Source of the DNA: CAVVFX01 sp963747535
Lineage (GTDB): Bacteria; Acidobacteriota; Terriglobia; Bryobacterales; Bryobacteraceae
Assembly (NCBI GenBank): GCA_963747535.1
Contig: CAVVFX010000021.1
Span: forward strand, 62,001 to 126,000
DNA: 64,000 nt
Reading direction: 5' to 3'
Below, piece by piece: positions 25,887 to 36,100 of this stretch. The notes beneath the pieces were generated by a model. That model made no database searches and was not told the DNA's origin. It worked only from the letters and a program-made list of their open reading frames with translations. Positions within the stretch are counted from its first letter, which is position 1; every line of letters begins with the position of its first letter. Both the position numbers and the translations under genes were made by a program.

Positions 25887-27119
25887 TCATGCCTCGGGGT
25901 ATATCTTCTTCCTGCTCACAATCCTCGATTCATCAAGCTCGATTCCAAGGCCAGGCAGATCCGGAAGTGTAATCTGGCTGTTTTTAGGAATGAGCTGGTT
26001 TTTATCGAAATAGTAGAGATTCGGCTGTATGTCAATCTGGTATTCCATAAGAGGGCACACCGCCGGCGGCTGACTCGCAACTATGTGGGCCAGGGCGGTC
26101 GATCTCTGGTTATGGGGACAGACAATCAGACCATGCACGGAGGCAAGCGCGCAGATTTTCACCAGCTCGCTGATGCCGCCGCCCCATTCCGGGTCGATCT
26201 GAATGACATCGACGGCATTGTGTTCGATGAGATTTTGGGCATCCCAGCGGCCGTAGGAATGCTCGCCGGTCGCGATCGGAATGAAAGTCATCTGTCGCAG
26301 TCGGGCGAGACTCTCAGCCTGGCCCGCTGTCGGAACCGGTTCCTCAAGCCAGCGCGGCCGGTATTGTTCCGCATCTTTACACCATTTCATCGCATAGAGA
26401 AGGTCCCATCTCAGCAACGCGTCGATCATGATGTCGTAATTCGGCCCGACGGTTTCGCGAAGGTTCCGGATCAGCGCCACGTTCTCTTCGTATCCGATTT
26501 GTCCGTCCGATGGCCCGCGCGTGGGGAACCATTTCTGTGATTTGTATCCTTCCTTCTTGAGTTGGGCGGCGCTCTCCCGGACGCGGTCAGGTTCCAGGCG
26601 CTGTCCTATGCAGCTCGCATAGACATCAATCGTTTTCCGCGAGCCGCCCAGAAGCTTGTAAACCGGAATATCGAGAAATTTACCCTTCAGGTCCCAGAGA
26701 CAGTTGTCTATTGTGCTCACACCGAAGATGTAGGTTCCGCTATACCGATGAGCTCCGCCATGCATCCTTTCCCATACGGTATCGATGGCAAGCGGATCCT
26801 GGCCGATAAGATTCTGGGCGATTCCCATGACGGCATCGGCCGCGGTCTGATCGAACGTCCCGTAGAAACCCTCGACGCCTTCGTTCGTGAGAATTTTCAA
26901 ATACAATTGGCTGGCTGGTAAGGTTCTCAGATTCCTTGTCGTCCCATGGCCAAAGCTTGCCTGGTACGCCTTCATCTGATCCGGATTGCCCGTTAGCCGC
27001 CAGATTTCAACACCGGAGATTTTCAGATTGGCCGATTTGGTTGCCCTTTGAACTCCCGGTGAAATCATCGGCACTCCACCCAATGCTGCAGCAGCCGCGA
27101 GAAATGAACGTCTATGCAT
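25887..27119 (-). CDS. Exported enolase-superfamily (mandelate racemase/muconate lactonising-like) protein
   Basis: 410 aa from ATG 27119, preceded by GGAGGG. HRRSFLAAAAALGGVPM is a Tat-type signal. The capping domain leads to FGVSTIDNCLWDLKGK and the barrel with metal ligands in IMIDALLRWD, PRWLEEPVPT and PIATGEHSYGRWD. The barrel ends VIQIDPEWGGGISE and IVCPHNQRS, where His may act as base. Members abstract the alpha-proton of a carboxylate, often an acid sugar (dehydratase) or a dipeptide (epimerase). The substrate is unassigned. Periplasmic location is unusual for the superfamily but common in Acidobacteria. Confidence 0.82.
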   Translation of the reverse strand: MHRRSFLAAAAALGGVPMISPGVQRATKSANLKISGVEIWRLTGNPDQMKAYQASFGHGTTRNLRTLPASQLYLKILTNEGVEGFYGTFDQTAADAVMGIAQNLIGQDPLAIDTVWERMHGGAHRYSGTYIFGVSTIDNCLWDLKGKFLDIPVYKLLGGSRKTIDVYASCIGQRLEPDRVRESAAQLKKEGYKSQKWFPTRGPSDGQIGYEENVALIRNLRETVGPNYDIMIDALLRWDLLYAMKWCKDAEQYRPRWLEEPVPTAGQAESLARLRQMTFIPIATGEHSYGRWDAQNLIEHNAVDVIQIDPEWGGGISELVKICALASVHGLIVCPHNQRSTALAHIVASQPPAVCPLMEYQIDIQPNLYYFDKNQLIPKNSQITLPDLPGLGIELDESRIVSRKKIYPEA

Positions 27120-27370
27120 GGTGTTCCCTCCATCGGCGAGCCAAGATTTCCTTTTTCGCCTCCCGGGTACGATTATTCTACGCCCGATTCACGGTGTCTG
27201 CAGTCACTTGTTAGAGGCAGCTGTTCCGGTTTTCGGACGCTACGACATCACGATAAGCTGTTAACACCATGCGCATTTCAAAAATCGGACCGGCTTGGGT
27301 GTCGGGCGCCACCTGCCTGGCATTGTTCGACTGGCTCCTGGCTGTATATGCCCTGTAACGCATATGCTCA

Positions 27371-27618
27371 GTGGAGTATATCAAGAGAGTGGAATCCGTG
27401 TTCGAAATCATTGCGGAGCCGAACCGCCGTCCGATATTGAGCCTGCTGGTCTCGTCGCAACAGTCGGTTGGAGAGATCGAGCGTCAACTTCGTATGCCGC
27501 AGCCGACCGTGTCAAAGCACCTGCCGAGGAGGTCGAGGCCTGGCTGGCTCCGTTCCGCCGGTTCTGGTCTGCTCAGGTAGATGCTCTCGAACGGTACCTC
27601 GACCGTATGGATCAATGA
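27371..27618 (+). pseudogene. ArsR-family regulator remnant with internal deletion
   Basis: The first 50 or so residues (SVFEIIAEPNRRPILSLLVSSQQSVGEIERQL then MPQPTVSKHL) are the winged-helix DNA-binding part of an ArsR repressor of the type paired with SRPBCC proteins. Just after the recognition helix the frame changes. The other frame shows the normal C-terminus (EEVEAWLAPFRRFWSAQVDALE). The wing and dimer helix, roughly 40 residues, are missing. Most likely an internal out-of-frame deletion. First of three consecutive broken genes. Confidence 0.65.
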
Positions 27619-28203
27619 ACGCCAACCAAAAGGAAGACAAGGAGAAGAAGATGACCGATGGCGAGCAGTACACACCGGGTCCGGCCAGCGGGGCGCAGGT
27701 ACGAAAGGACGGCGAAAAGTGGACGCTCATTCTCGTCAGAGAACTGCGCCACGCGCCGGAAAGAGTCTGGCAGGCGCTGACCGACCCGGCGCATCTGCGC
27801 GAGTGGGCTCCCTTTGAAGTCGATGGGAGCCTGGCCACGGTTGGAACGACGGTGAATTGCACCTGGGTGGGAACGCGGCAGGCCGCAGGTAACAACGGTG
27901 ACGCGAGCCGACGCTCCCGAGGTGCTTGAGTACGGCGATATCCGGTGGGAACTCGAAGCCTTTGGTGGCGGCACCCGCCTGACGCTCTGGCACAAAATCG
28001 ATCGCCGCTTCATCTCGTGGGGCGCCGCGGGCTGGCACATTTGTTTCGACGTTCTCGATCACCATCTAAGCGGAGCCCCGATCGGCCGCATCGTTGGCAG
28101 CGAGGCGATGAAGTTCGAAGGTTGGCGGCGGTTGAGCGCCGAGTACGCCAAGCAGTTCAGCGTTGAGTCCCCCGGTTGGCAGCCCAACGCCCCGAAGCGT
28201 TGA
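27614..28203 (+). pseudogene. SRPBCC (AHSA1-like) protein, frameshifted
   Basis: Starts four bases before the end of the ArsR remnant. WTLILVRELRHAPERVWQALTDPAHLREWAPFEVDG is the Bet v 1/AHSA1-type opening. Near 27870-27890 the frame shifts by one, and VTRADAPEVLEYG, WELEAFGGGTRLTLWHKI and ISWGAAGWHICFDVLDHHL continue in another frame to 28203. Family members bind hydrophobic ligands and are regularly encoded after an ArsR repressor. The pair is non-functional here as read. Confidence 0.7.
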
Positions 28204-28394
28204 AGCGTAGGAGGAAGAACCCCGTGGAATCGAAGTTGCGGAAACTGGCCCCCCGTCAGCACCAGCGCGCATGTACGGTCTGTTCTCCCGTACGGGGGTT
28301 GCCACAATCTTTCCAACCACAAGAGGCTTCCACTTGCGGAGGGTGCAGGTTGCGCTGAGCGCAGCTAAAATAGGTGCGAGAGTTGGAGCCAAAT

Positions 28395-28822
28395 ATGAAA
28401 AGATCCGTCCCGGTGGAATCTGCCTCTGCATTAATCGACGAGAAGATCAAGGAACTTGGGGACTGGCGCGGGAAGACGCTCGCGAAAGTGCGCAAAATCA
28501 TACACGAGGTAGAGCCTGAGATCGTCGAAGAGTGGAAGTGGATGGGGACTCCCGTCTGGTCCCTCGGCGGCATCGTCTGCACGGGGAGACATACAAGAAG
28601 GTCGTCAAGATGACATTTGCCAAGGGCGCTGCATTGAAGGACCCTTCAGGTCTATTCAACTCCAGCCTCGACGGGAATGTCAGGCGCGCCATCGACATCC
28701 GCGATGGCGACAAAGTCGATGAGGCGGCCTTGAAGGATCTCATCCGCGCTGCAGTGGCGCTCAATCTCAAGGGCAAGAGCAAGCCGAAGTCCCGGCGCGC
28801 GGGCAGCAAGCAGGCCGACTAG
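28395..28822 (+). pseudogene. DUF1801 family protein, frameshifted
   Basis: ALIDEKIKELGDWRGKTLAKVR and EWKWMGTPVWSLGGIVCTG are the N-terminal half of a DUF1801 (YdhG-like) protein. At about 28580 a one-base deletion near TGCACGGGGAGA shifts the frame, after which ETYKKVVKMTFAKGAALKDP and GLFNSSLDGNVRRAIDI carry on to the stop at 28822. The stop codon abuts the mobile DNA that begins at 28824. No other inactivating change is visible, so the lesion may be recent. Confidence 0.7.
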
Positions 28823-28983
28823 GCTAGTACTAAGGGTCCACGCAAAAATAACCACTCACCAGTAGTCGCGAAGCTACATTACTTACGGCTGCCAATTTCG
28901 CTTCATTCCCCTCGCAGTAGCCGGCACCCCAATATCGATAGCCATTAGATGCAGCCAGGCCCTTACTGCAATTCGCGCTAGTT

Positions 28984-29030
28984 ATGTTATAGTCGCGATT
29001 GTACTGTTCGTTCAGTCGCAACTATAACAT
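28984..29030. promoter_or_regulatory. 18-bp inverted repeat just upstream of the transposase start
   Basis: ATGTTATAGTCGCGATTG (28984-29001) is matched by the reverse complement of 29013-29030 at 16 of 18 positions, with an 11-nt spacer. The ATG at 29032 follows at once. It could be an operator for transposase autoregulation or an RNA hairpin masking the start codon. Confidence 0.5.
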
Positions 29031-29031
29031 T

Positions 29032-30725
29032 ATGAGACCCCTCGCCTTCTCGCCTGATTCCTTGCGAAAGCTGCTGCTCCACGACAAAATCGCAACCCTT
29101 CCCGATCTGAAACGTGCCCTCGGCACGGACGTCGACCTCACCGTCTTCCGAAAGCTCAAAGAACTCGACTATCTGACCAGCTACTCTCATGGCGGCCGTT
29201 TCTACACTCTTCGCGAAATCGCCCGTTTCGGAGCCGATGGTCTGTGGTCCTGCGAGCCAGCCTGGTTCTCCCGTTACGGCACCTTGCTGGCCACCGCCGA
29301 GGCGTTCATCGGTAGTTCGGTCGCGGGATATTTTGCGGAAGAACTGTCTGCGATCCTGCACGTCGGAACGCAGGATGTCTTGCGCCACTTGTCCAGCAAA
29401 GAGGATCGCCCGAGAGTTGATCTCCGGCCTGTTCCTCTATACTTCCATCGATCCAGCCATCCAGCCAGCGCCAACGTCTGACACGTCGTAGGCAACCAGT
29501 CTGTTCCCACGGTTGTCGATGCCTCCGTCTGGAAGTGTCTCCCGATGAGAATGAAAGCCGCCATCATCTTGTTCTACAGTCTGCTGGACGAGCAGCAGCG
29601 CCGCTTGTACGCCGGTCTGGAATCCATGAAACTCGGCCACGGCGGCGACAGCGTGCTGGCCGAATTTCTTGGCCTCGATCCGCACACCATCGCCCGCGGC
29701 CGCCAGCAGTTGCTGGATCAGGATGTCGAGGTCGGTCGGATCCGACAGTCCGGCGCCGGGCGCAAACCGGTGGAAAAAAAACGCCCGAAGTAATCGAGGC
29801 CATCGAAATCCTGCTGGAACACGACACCGCCGGCGATCCCATCACCGGCATTCGATGGACCCACAAGACGCCTGCCGGAATCGCGGAACTGCTGCGGCAA
29901 CTCGATATCGAGATCTCGGCCAATACCGTGGCGCGACTGCTTCACGACATGGATTTTTCCCTGCGCGTGAATCGCAAAGCCATCGCCACCGACTCCAGCC
30001 CGGACCGGGACCAACAGTTCCGTTACATCTCGTCACTGCGTACCCGCTTTGAGCGTCAGGGGCTTCCCATCATCAGCGTCGATACCAAAAAACGAGAACT
30101 GGTCGGCAACTTCAAAAACAATGGAGTCAAGTGGGACCGCACGCCGGTGCGCGTCAATGATCACGATTTCCGTTCCGATGCCATCGGCGTCGCCATCCCT
30201 TACGGTATCTATGACCTGCTGGCCAACCGCGGCTCGGTCTTCGTGGGCATCTCGCATGACACAGCAGCCTTCGCCGCCCACTCCATCGCCGGTTGGTGGA
30301 AGCGCGACGGCGCGGATCGCTACCGCCGCGGCCGGCAGTTGCTCATCCTGGCCGACACCGGCGGCAGCAACAGTTGCCGTACCGGCGCCTGGAAAACCGA
30401 ACTTCAAAGCCAACTCTGCAACAGTTTGGGCTCACGGTCACCGTCGCTCACTACCCTACCGGCGCTTCCAAATGGAATCCCATCGAGCACCGCCTGTTCT
30501 CCGAAATCTCCAAAAACTGGGCCGCCGAGCCTCTCGACAGTTACCCCAAAGTCCTCAACTTCATCCGCAATACCTGCACCCGAACCGGGCTCGCGGTCTC
30601 GGCCTACCTCGACCGACAGGCAGTATCCAACCGGCACCTCACCCGATCCAGAGCAAGTCCGCCGTCTTTGCCTCAAACGACATTCGACTCTGCCAGCCTG
30701 GAACTATACGATTGCTCCGATGTGA
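29032..30725 (+). pseudogene. ISAzo13-like transposase, multiply frameshifted
   Basis: Conserved blocks are spread over all three frames. The N-terminal domain is DLKRALGTDVDLTVFRKLKE and YGTLLATAEAFIGSSVAGYF. Then come FYSLLDEQQRRLYAGLESMK and DPHTIARGRQQLL, and the DDE core with VDTKKRELVGNFKNN, LLILADTGGSN and WNPIEHRLFSEISKNW, ending WNYTIAP. Frame changes occur near 29400, 29500, at an A8 run at 29774-29781, near 30410 and near 30615. The A8 could be a programmed slip site in an ancestor, but the other breaks show decay. N-terminally longer than the intact ISAzo13-like transposase at 13138. Confidence 0.8.
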
Positions 30726-30864
30726 ATCTATTGTTGCGTCAGCCCTAAGTTGCAAAAGTTCGCGTAACCACTCGCTGAAGCAAGCGGTTCCGTACGGCAA
30801 TTTTTGCAAGTAGGTACTAGTACTACTGGGTCACAAACATAACATTCTGTTGTAGAATTGTTTT

Positions 30865-32276
30865 GTGGGATCAAGACTCTCCGCGCCAGGCCCGCAGGAG
30901 AAGCGCTTCACGGCATATATGGACAGCCTGGCGAATGCCGCGGGGCACGAAGACCGGCATCTGCCTTTGAAGAGTTACTGCAAGGGATTGCTGCTGGAGG
31001 GAGATCGAAAAAGCATCGAGCCGATGGCGGCACGCTTGGCTCCGGACAGCGTTCAGCCAATGCGCCAGTCTCTACATCATTTGGTGGCCAAAGCACCATG
31101 GAGTGATGAAGCGCTATTGGAGGAAGTGCGCAAGCAGGTATTGCCGGCGATGGAGATGCAAGGACCGGTGGTGGCGTGGATCGTGGATGACACTGGATTT
31201 CCGAAGAAGGGAAAGCATTCGGTCGGCGTGGCGCACCAGTACTGTGGGCAACTGGGCAAACAGGAGAATTGCCGAGTGGCGGTGAGTCTATCGGCATCAA
31301 CGTGGAGTTCGAGTCTGCCGATCGCATATCGCCTCTATCTGCCAAAGGAGTGGGCCGAGCATACTGAACGGCGAGAGAAGGCAGAAGTACCCGAAGGGAT
31401 TCAGTTTCAGACCAAGCCGGAGATTGCCTTGGACCAGATCGCTCCGCAGTGGCAGCTAAAGTAGCTCGCGGAATAGTTCTGGCCGACGCGGCTTATGGCG
31501 GCAGCAATGAGTTTCGTGATGGTGTCACTGAACTTGGGTTGCAATATGTTGTTGGTGTGCAAAGCTCGATGACGGTCTGGGAGCCCGGTAAACAACCTCT
31601 GGCGGCCAAACCGCGAGGAAGAATGGGACGCCCTCCCCGATTGTTACGACGTTCGCCAGAGCATCAACCGATGTTGGTTAAACAGCTAGCCGTGAGCCTG
31701 CCTCCCACCGCCTTTAAGAACGTCGCCTGGCGCGAAGGTACAGAGCGGACGTTAAGATCCCGCTTTGCTGCCGTTCGAGTCCGTCCGGCGTATCAGGATT
31801 ACTGGAAAGCGAAACCGCACGCCGAGGAGTGGTTGTTGATCGAGTGGCCGCAAAGCGAGAAGGAGCCCACAAGTACTGGATCTCGACATTACCTGCAAAC
31901 ACCACGCTCAAAGCTCTGATCAAGATGGCTAAGCACCGCTGGATCATCGAACGCGACTATGAGGAACTGAAACAAGAACTCGGCCTGGGACACTTCGAAG
32001 GTCGCAACTGGCGCGGGTTCCACCATCACGCCACGCTATGCATCGCGGCTTATGGGTTCCTGGTGGCAGAGCGGAACCGTTTTTCCCCCTCTGCCCGCGC
32101 CGGTCATCTTGGATTCGTTGCCCCCGAGCCGGCGCCGGAATTCCACCCGCGCGGTTCGCCGCGTACGCCCCGAGCGGCATAATCCCTATTCGATCGCAAC
32201 GCTCCGCACTAACCTGGCGCACTGGTTAACGCAGCAATTGCCTCGTTGTCCCTATTGTGGATCTTCGCCGCGCTGA
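30865..32276 (+). pseudogene. IS701-family transposase, frameshifted
   Basis: GHEDRHLPLKSYCKGLLLEG, KSIEPMAARLAP and VAWIVDDTGFPKKGKHSVGV (first catalytic Asp region) with HQYCGQLGKQENC identify an IS701 transposase. The frame ends at a TAG at 31462-31464. The next frame continues ARGIVLADAAYGGSNEFRDG and WLLIEWPQ to about 31865. A third continues KYWISTLPA, RDYEELKQELGLGHFEG and HHHATLCIAAYGFLV. A final shift near 32165 leads to SIATLRTNLAHW and RCPYCG at the C-terminus. At least three one-base changes inactivate it. Confidence 0.82.
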
Positions 32277-32623
32277 GCGTCGGCGTCGAATTCAACCTCT
32301 TCAATGCACGTCTGCCGACCCGATCGCGGCTCTGTGTGCCATATTCCAGATCGCAACTCAACTCTGCTGAGTTTCTCCACTACAATGCAACGCCACCCGC
32401 CGATTCCTTCTGCAACGGTCTTCAGTCCTCTGTCGCTGGTTCCTCCAAACTGATAACAGAATGCGTGCCGTCGTCCTTGCTTGCTCTTGCCCAACAAATG
32501 CGGACAGAATAATCGACGGTGCCCTTCGTAGATAGCAGCGACGGGCTGCTTATAGGTGCCAGCTGTGCGCAGAAGTTCATAGATCTCCTCCAACGATTGC
32601 GTCCTGCCAGATTGTGGAGTCAC
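32252..32623 (-). CDS. Small hypothetical protein carried as passenger in the IS701-like element
   Basis: 123 aa from GTG 32623, antisense to and overlapping the 3' end of the transposase by 25 bp. Sequence: EEIYELLRTAGTYKQPVAAI, GHRRLFCPHLLGKSKQGRRH, CYQFGGTSDRGLK, GGWRCIVVEKLSRVELRSG. I recall similar small proteins scattered in many bacteria without assigned function. The compact mix of CPH, FCYQ and WR motifs resembles a small nucleic-acid or stress protein, but that is a guess. Unlike the transposase, its frame is unbroken. Confidence 0.55.
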   Translation of the reverse strand: MTPQSGRTQSLEEIYELLRTAGTYKQPVAAIYEGHRRLFCPHLLGKSKQGRRHAFCYQFGGTSDRGLKTVAEGIGGWRCIVVEKLSRVELRSGIWHTEPRSGRQTCIEEVEFDADAQRGEDPQ

Positions 32624-32703
32624 TTCACTCGATAGGATACTCGTTTGAATGTGCTCATTTGGATGTCATTGAATCAACGTATTTTATGACCCAGTAGTAC
32701 TAG

Positions 32704-33086
32704 CTTCATCGCGGATCCCGGCCATATCTCCTCCTTAACGGCGGCCACTACCGCACAGCGCCGCCGGGCTTCGTCCAGCAACGCGCCATGCCCATTGTGC
32801 CGGGCGCCCATCGTCGGAACTAACCTACCACTCCATCGGGCGGGACTCCCAAGTGCGTCGTAGCTAAGCAAACGGCCGCCGCGATGCGGCCCTGCACCGG
32901 ATGCCGATCTGTTGCCACAACCCAGTTGGGCTGCCAGACGCAAATCAACAACTGCTTCATTAGCTCCGCGCAGAAGTCTGGGGGCGCGGCGTCCGCATTG
33001 AAATGCACTTTCCCCCGTGCATCTGCCGTCTGCCACGCGAATGGATGAAATCAAAAAGGCCAAAGCCTGGAGGGTGCTATGGGGCC
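32704..33086 (-). other. Non-coding stretch with possible gene remnant
   Basis: On the minus strand two adjacent frames (32820-33008 and the end of 32674-33099) can be joined into a plausible protein-like text (HFNADAAPPDFCAELMKQLL, WQPNWVVATDRH then LVPTMGARHNGHGALLDEAR). This suggests a decayed gene of unknown type, disrupted by a frameshift near 32825. Confidence 0.3.
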
Positions 33087-33115
33087 GGACAGGCCACAAA
33101 AAACGATGGCCTGCC
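33087..33115. repeat. Dispersed hairpin repeat, copy 3 (compensated stem)
   Basis: CAGGCCA and TGGCCTG pair around the conserved CAAAAAACGA loop. Relative to copy 1, the A-T pair within GACCA/TGGTC is replaced by G-C on both sides, so pairing is preserved. It lies just past the stop of the TonB receptor gene. Confidence 0.75.
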
Positions 33116-33133
33116 CCACGGGAGTTTAGCCGG

Positions 33134-36100
33134 TTAGAAGTACAGCTTGACGCCGAGTTGGATATAGCGCGGCGTGTTGCTGTTATAGAGCGTGCCGAAG
33201 TTGGTGCCGTACGACTGCTTCAACTGGTACTGTTTATAGCCGTTCAGGGTGGTAATGTCAAAGCTGTTGGCAGGCGTGGCCCAGAAATTCGCTGCCAGCG
33301 GTAGAGTGTAGAAGTTCGCCGGGAGCGCGCCGCCGGCGGTCTTCTGGGCATTCACCATGCTGACGATCTGGTTGTAGAGAACGTTGCCCGGCGTACCGGC
33401 GGTGGCGCTATACGCGGGCTGATTGTTCGCCACGGCCCAGGTGGTATAGGCCGAGGTCGAAAGCGTTGCAGTGCTGGGAGCGGTGATGAAGTCCGCGCCG
33501 CCGGCGTTGTTCGGGTATACCGCGAACACCGGATGATTAAAGACATTGAGGGCGTCCACGCGGAACTGCAGCTTGAGGCGTTCCCGAATCTTGAAGTTCT
33601 TCTGCATGGAAAAGTCGAGCGACTGTTGCCACGGGCCGCGAGCGTTGTCCAGCGTTCTGGGCGCAGTTCCGAGGACGCCCAATGCGGGGCGCTCGAAAGC
33701 CTGCGGGTTCAGGTACGGCTGACAACCGGCGCCAGTGGGGCAATTCATATTGAAAAGCGGATTCACCACTGGCACGCCCGAGAGGATGTTGGGACGCGCA
33801 CTGTGAGTCTGATCGCCAAGCTGGTTGGAGTCCGGAAGGTACACGATGTACGGAAAGCCGCTGGCCAGTCTAGGCAGGGCCGAGAGTGTCCAGCCGCCCG
33901 CAATCCAATCGAGCGCCTTGGGCATCTGACTGCCGAATTGCTGTCCGCGGCCGAACGGCAGGTCATAGCGGACAAGGCCGTGGAACACATGGCGCTGGTC
34001 GTAGGTTGAGACCGAGCGATCATCGGCGCGCGTGCCTCCGTATACCACCTGGCCCTGGACTTGCCCATTAATCGGCGTGAGGATGTTTTTGTCGCCGCCC
34101 GCGCTGGAAGCATCGTCAATGGATTTTGACAAGGTGTAATTGGCGGTGAAGGTAAGCCCGGTGCCGACCCGGTGGGTGACGTTGACATAGCCGGCATGGC
34201 GGATACTGTTGCCGGATGCGTCGAACCACTGGTAGAGACTGGAGTAACCCAGGTAAGGGCTGCCCAGGGTACCGTTCTGCACCGAGAGAACCTTACCGGT
34301 AAAGGGATTCAGCCGGCCGAGCGGATCCGCGATGGTGGCGGTGGTGCTGACATTCTGCGACAACTGGGCGCTCTGCAAATTGGAATCCTTGGGATTGAGA
34401 TCCTCCTGGCCCATAAACAGATGGATACCCATCGACCCCTGGTACGCGAAATCGACGGTAGTATTGGTCGTTGCCTGCCAGGAAGTCGTAAAGTTCCAGT
34501 TGTTGACGTAGGGTGTGTGATAGTCCTGGGAAACGGCGAAGCCGCCAAACGCCTGCTGGTAATACAGGCTATTGGCGAAAGAGAGGCCGTTGGCCGGCGG
34601 ACCTTGGGGGCCGAACACCTGCACCGTGGGCGTGACGGGAGAGAGTAGTGGAGGATTCTCGCCGAGACGCATCATGTAATTGGGATTGGCCGTGCCGGAA
34701 TTCGGAGTCGTGTTAGAGAACGTGGACGTCGCCCCGAAATCCGGTTGGGGCAATTGAGTGAAACCGGTGAGGGGCGCGTGCGACAAACCATAATCGCCGC
34801 GCACCACCATGCGATGCTGCTCCAGGAACCTGGGCTGCCATGCGAAACCGAAACGCGGCTCGAAATCGCGATACTGCGGCGGCGTCAAGTAAATGGAATT
34901 TCCGCCGAGCCCGGAAAACGCGAAGGGAATAATCTGCGTGGAGGTGACGGTGGTGCCATCCTGCAGTTTCAAAGGTGTAGGCAGTTGCACGGTCTGCGCG
35001 AGATCCGGGCGAAACACACCCTGGTTGTTGTACTTCTCAGTCCTCGGCATTTCCAGGTTGTAGCGCAAGCCGATGTTCAGCGTCAGGTTCGGCTTCACCT
35101 TCCAGTCATCCTGAATGAAGCCCGCGCCGGAATTCCAGCGGTAGTAATAAGGAACCTCGACGTTGCGCATGGTCACGCTGGTGCTGGGGACGCCCAACAG
35201 GTAACTGGCCCAGGTGGCGCCGCCAGTGCCCGAACTGGCATCATTGGAGTTGGTCTGCGTCGCAGCAAACGTATAGACACCACCGAAGGCTCCGTAGAGC
35301 GGAGTCACGTTCTGCAGCGAACGGCTCAGATCGACGCCGAACTTGATGGTCATAGTGCCCTTAGTCTTGTACACGATGTCGGTGATTCCGTAACGCTGTT
35401 CGCGGTCATCGACATTGGTGGAGCCCGCGCCGCCAAAGCCGGTTGCGGTACTTCCACCGCCGCCCAGCGAGGACCCCGGAAAAAGGCTGTTGAACGACGG
35501 CAGACCACCTTTCGTGATACTTGGAAGTCCGAATTCGGTATTCAGGTTGGCTCCGGTCTTGGGATCCCATTCCGGGTCGACCGTGTTACTGAAGCGACCA
35601 CTCGTATAATCCAGGCGCAGTTCGTTGACGAGGGTCGCGCTGAATGTGTGGGTATCAGCCAGCAGCACCTGCGTACCCCAGCTATACAGGGCGCTATCGT
35701 TAGTCGGGCTGACCGGCGTTCCCTGAATCTTAACGATGGGAGTGGTCGAATAGCGGCCGTAGAGATGGTTGTCGCTGGTCAGGTTGTGATCGATACGCAC
35801 GGTGTAGCGCTTCTCGTCCTGCGACAGAAGCCGCGGAGCGGAGATATTAGAGATCAAACCATTGCTGTTCAGATAGTAGGGACCAGCCTTCGCAATGTAA
35901 GGCAACGATTTGATGGCGGTCGAATCCAACATCGACTGCGGAATCACGTTGCCCGGGAAGGGAGTGTAACTGGTCACGCCCGACGCCAGAGTGGCCTGCT
36001 GAAACTGGTTCCCGTTCACCACGTTGTACTGGTTGTAGATCACGTTGTCGCCGCCGCCCGCGGGGGCGATCGCATTGGCGGCTCCTGGGACGTTCTTGAA

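Larger units (their letters stand above)
28831..30748 (+). mobile_element. Degenerate ISAzo13-like element
   Basis: About 1.9 kb. The proposed ends are TAAGGGTCCACGCAAAAATA at 28831 and, reversed, TTAGGGCTGACGCAACAATA ending at 30748, about 70 percent alike over 21 bases. It contains one transposase gene broken by several frame changes (29032-30725). It is a different subgroup from the intact element at 13105: longer N-terminal region and unrelated ends. Confidence 0.6.
28824..30820. repeat. MITE-like sequence split by an ISAzo13-like element
   Basis: CTAGTAC at 28824-28830 and the 72 bases at 30749-30820 (ending GGTACTAG) together look like one short element with CTAGTAC-type inverted ends, interrupted by the IS at 28831-30748. 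Reverse-complemented, 30773-30820 matches 25504-25551 at 38 of 48 positions. The reconstruction is inference. Confidence 0.4.
30817..32703 (+). mobile_element. IS701-like element with CTAG target duplication
   Basis: Bases 30817-30833 (CTAGTACTACTGGGTCA) are the exact reverse complement of 32687-32703. IS701-family elements duplicate a 4-bp CTAG-like target, so CTAG at 30817-30820 and 32700-32703 are read as the duplication and 30821-32699 as the element (1879 bp). It is about 0.4 kb longer than a typical single-gene member. The extra length is an antisense passenger gene at 32252-32623. The insertion is at the terminal CTAG of the adjacent MITE-like sequence. Confidence 0.75.

Noticed and set aside
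32674..33099. A 141-residue minus-strand frame beside the IS701-like element
   Set aside because: Only its second half looks protein-like, continuing a neighbouring frame, and its first half crosses hairpin copy 3. Treated as a possible remnant instead of a gene.
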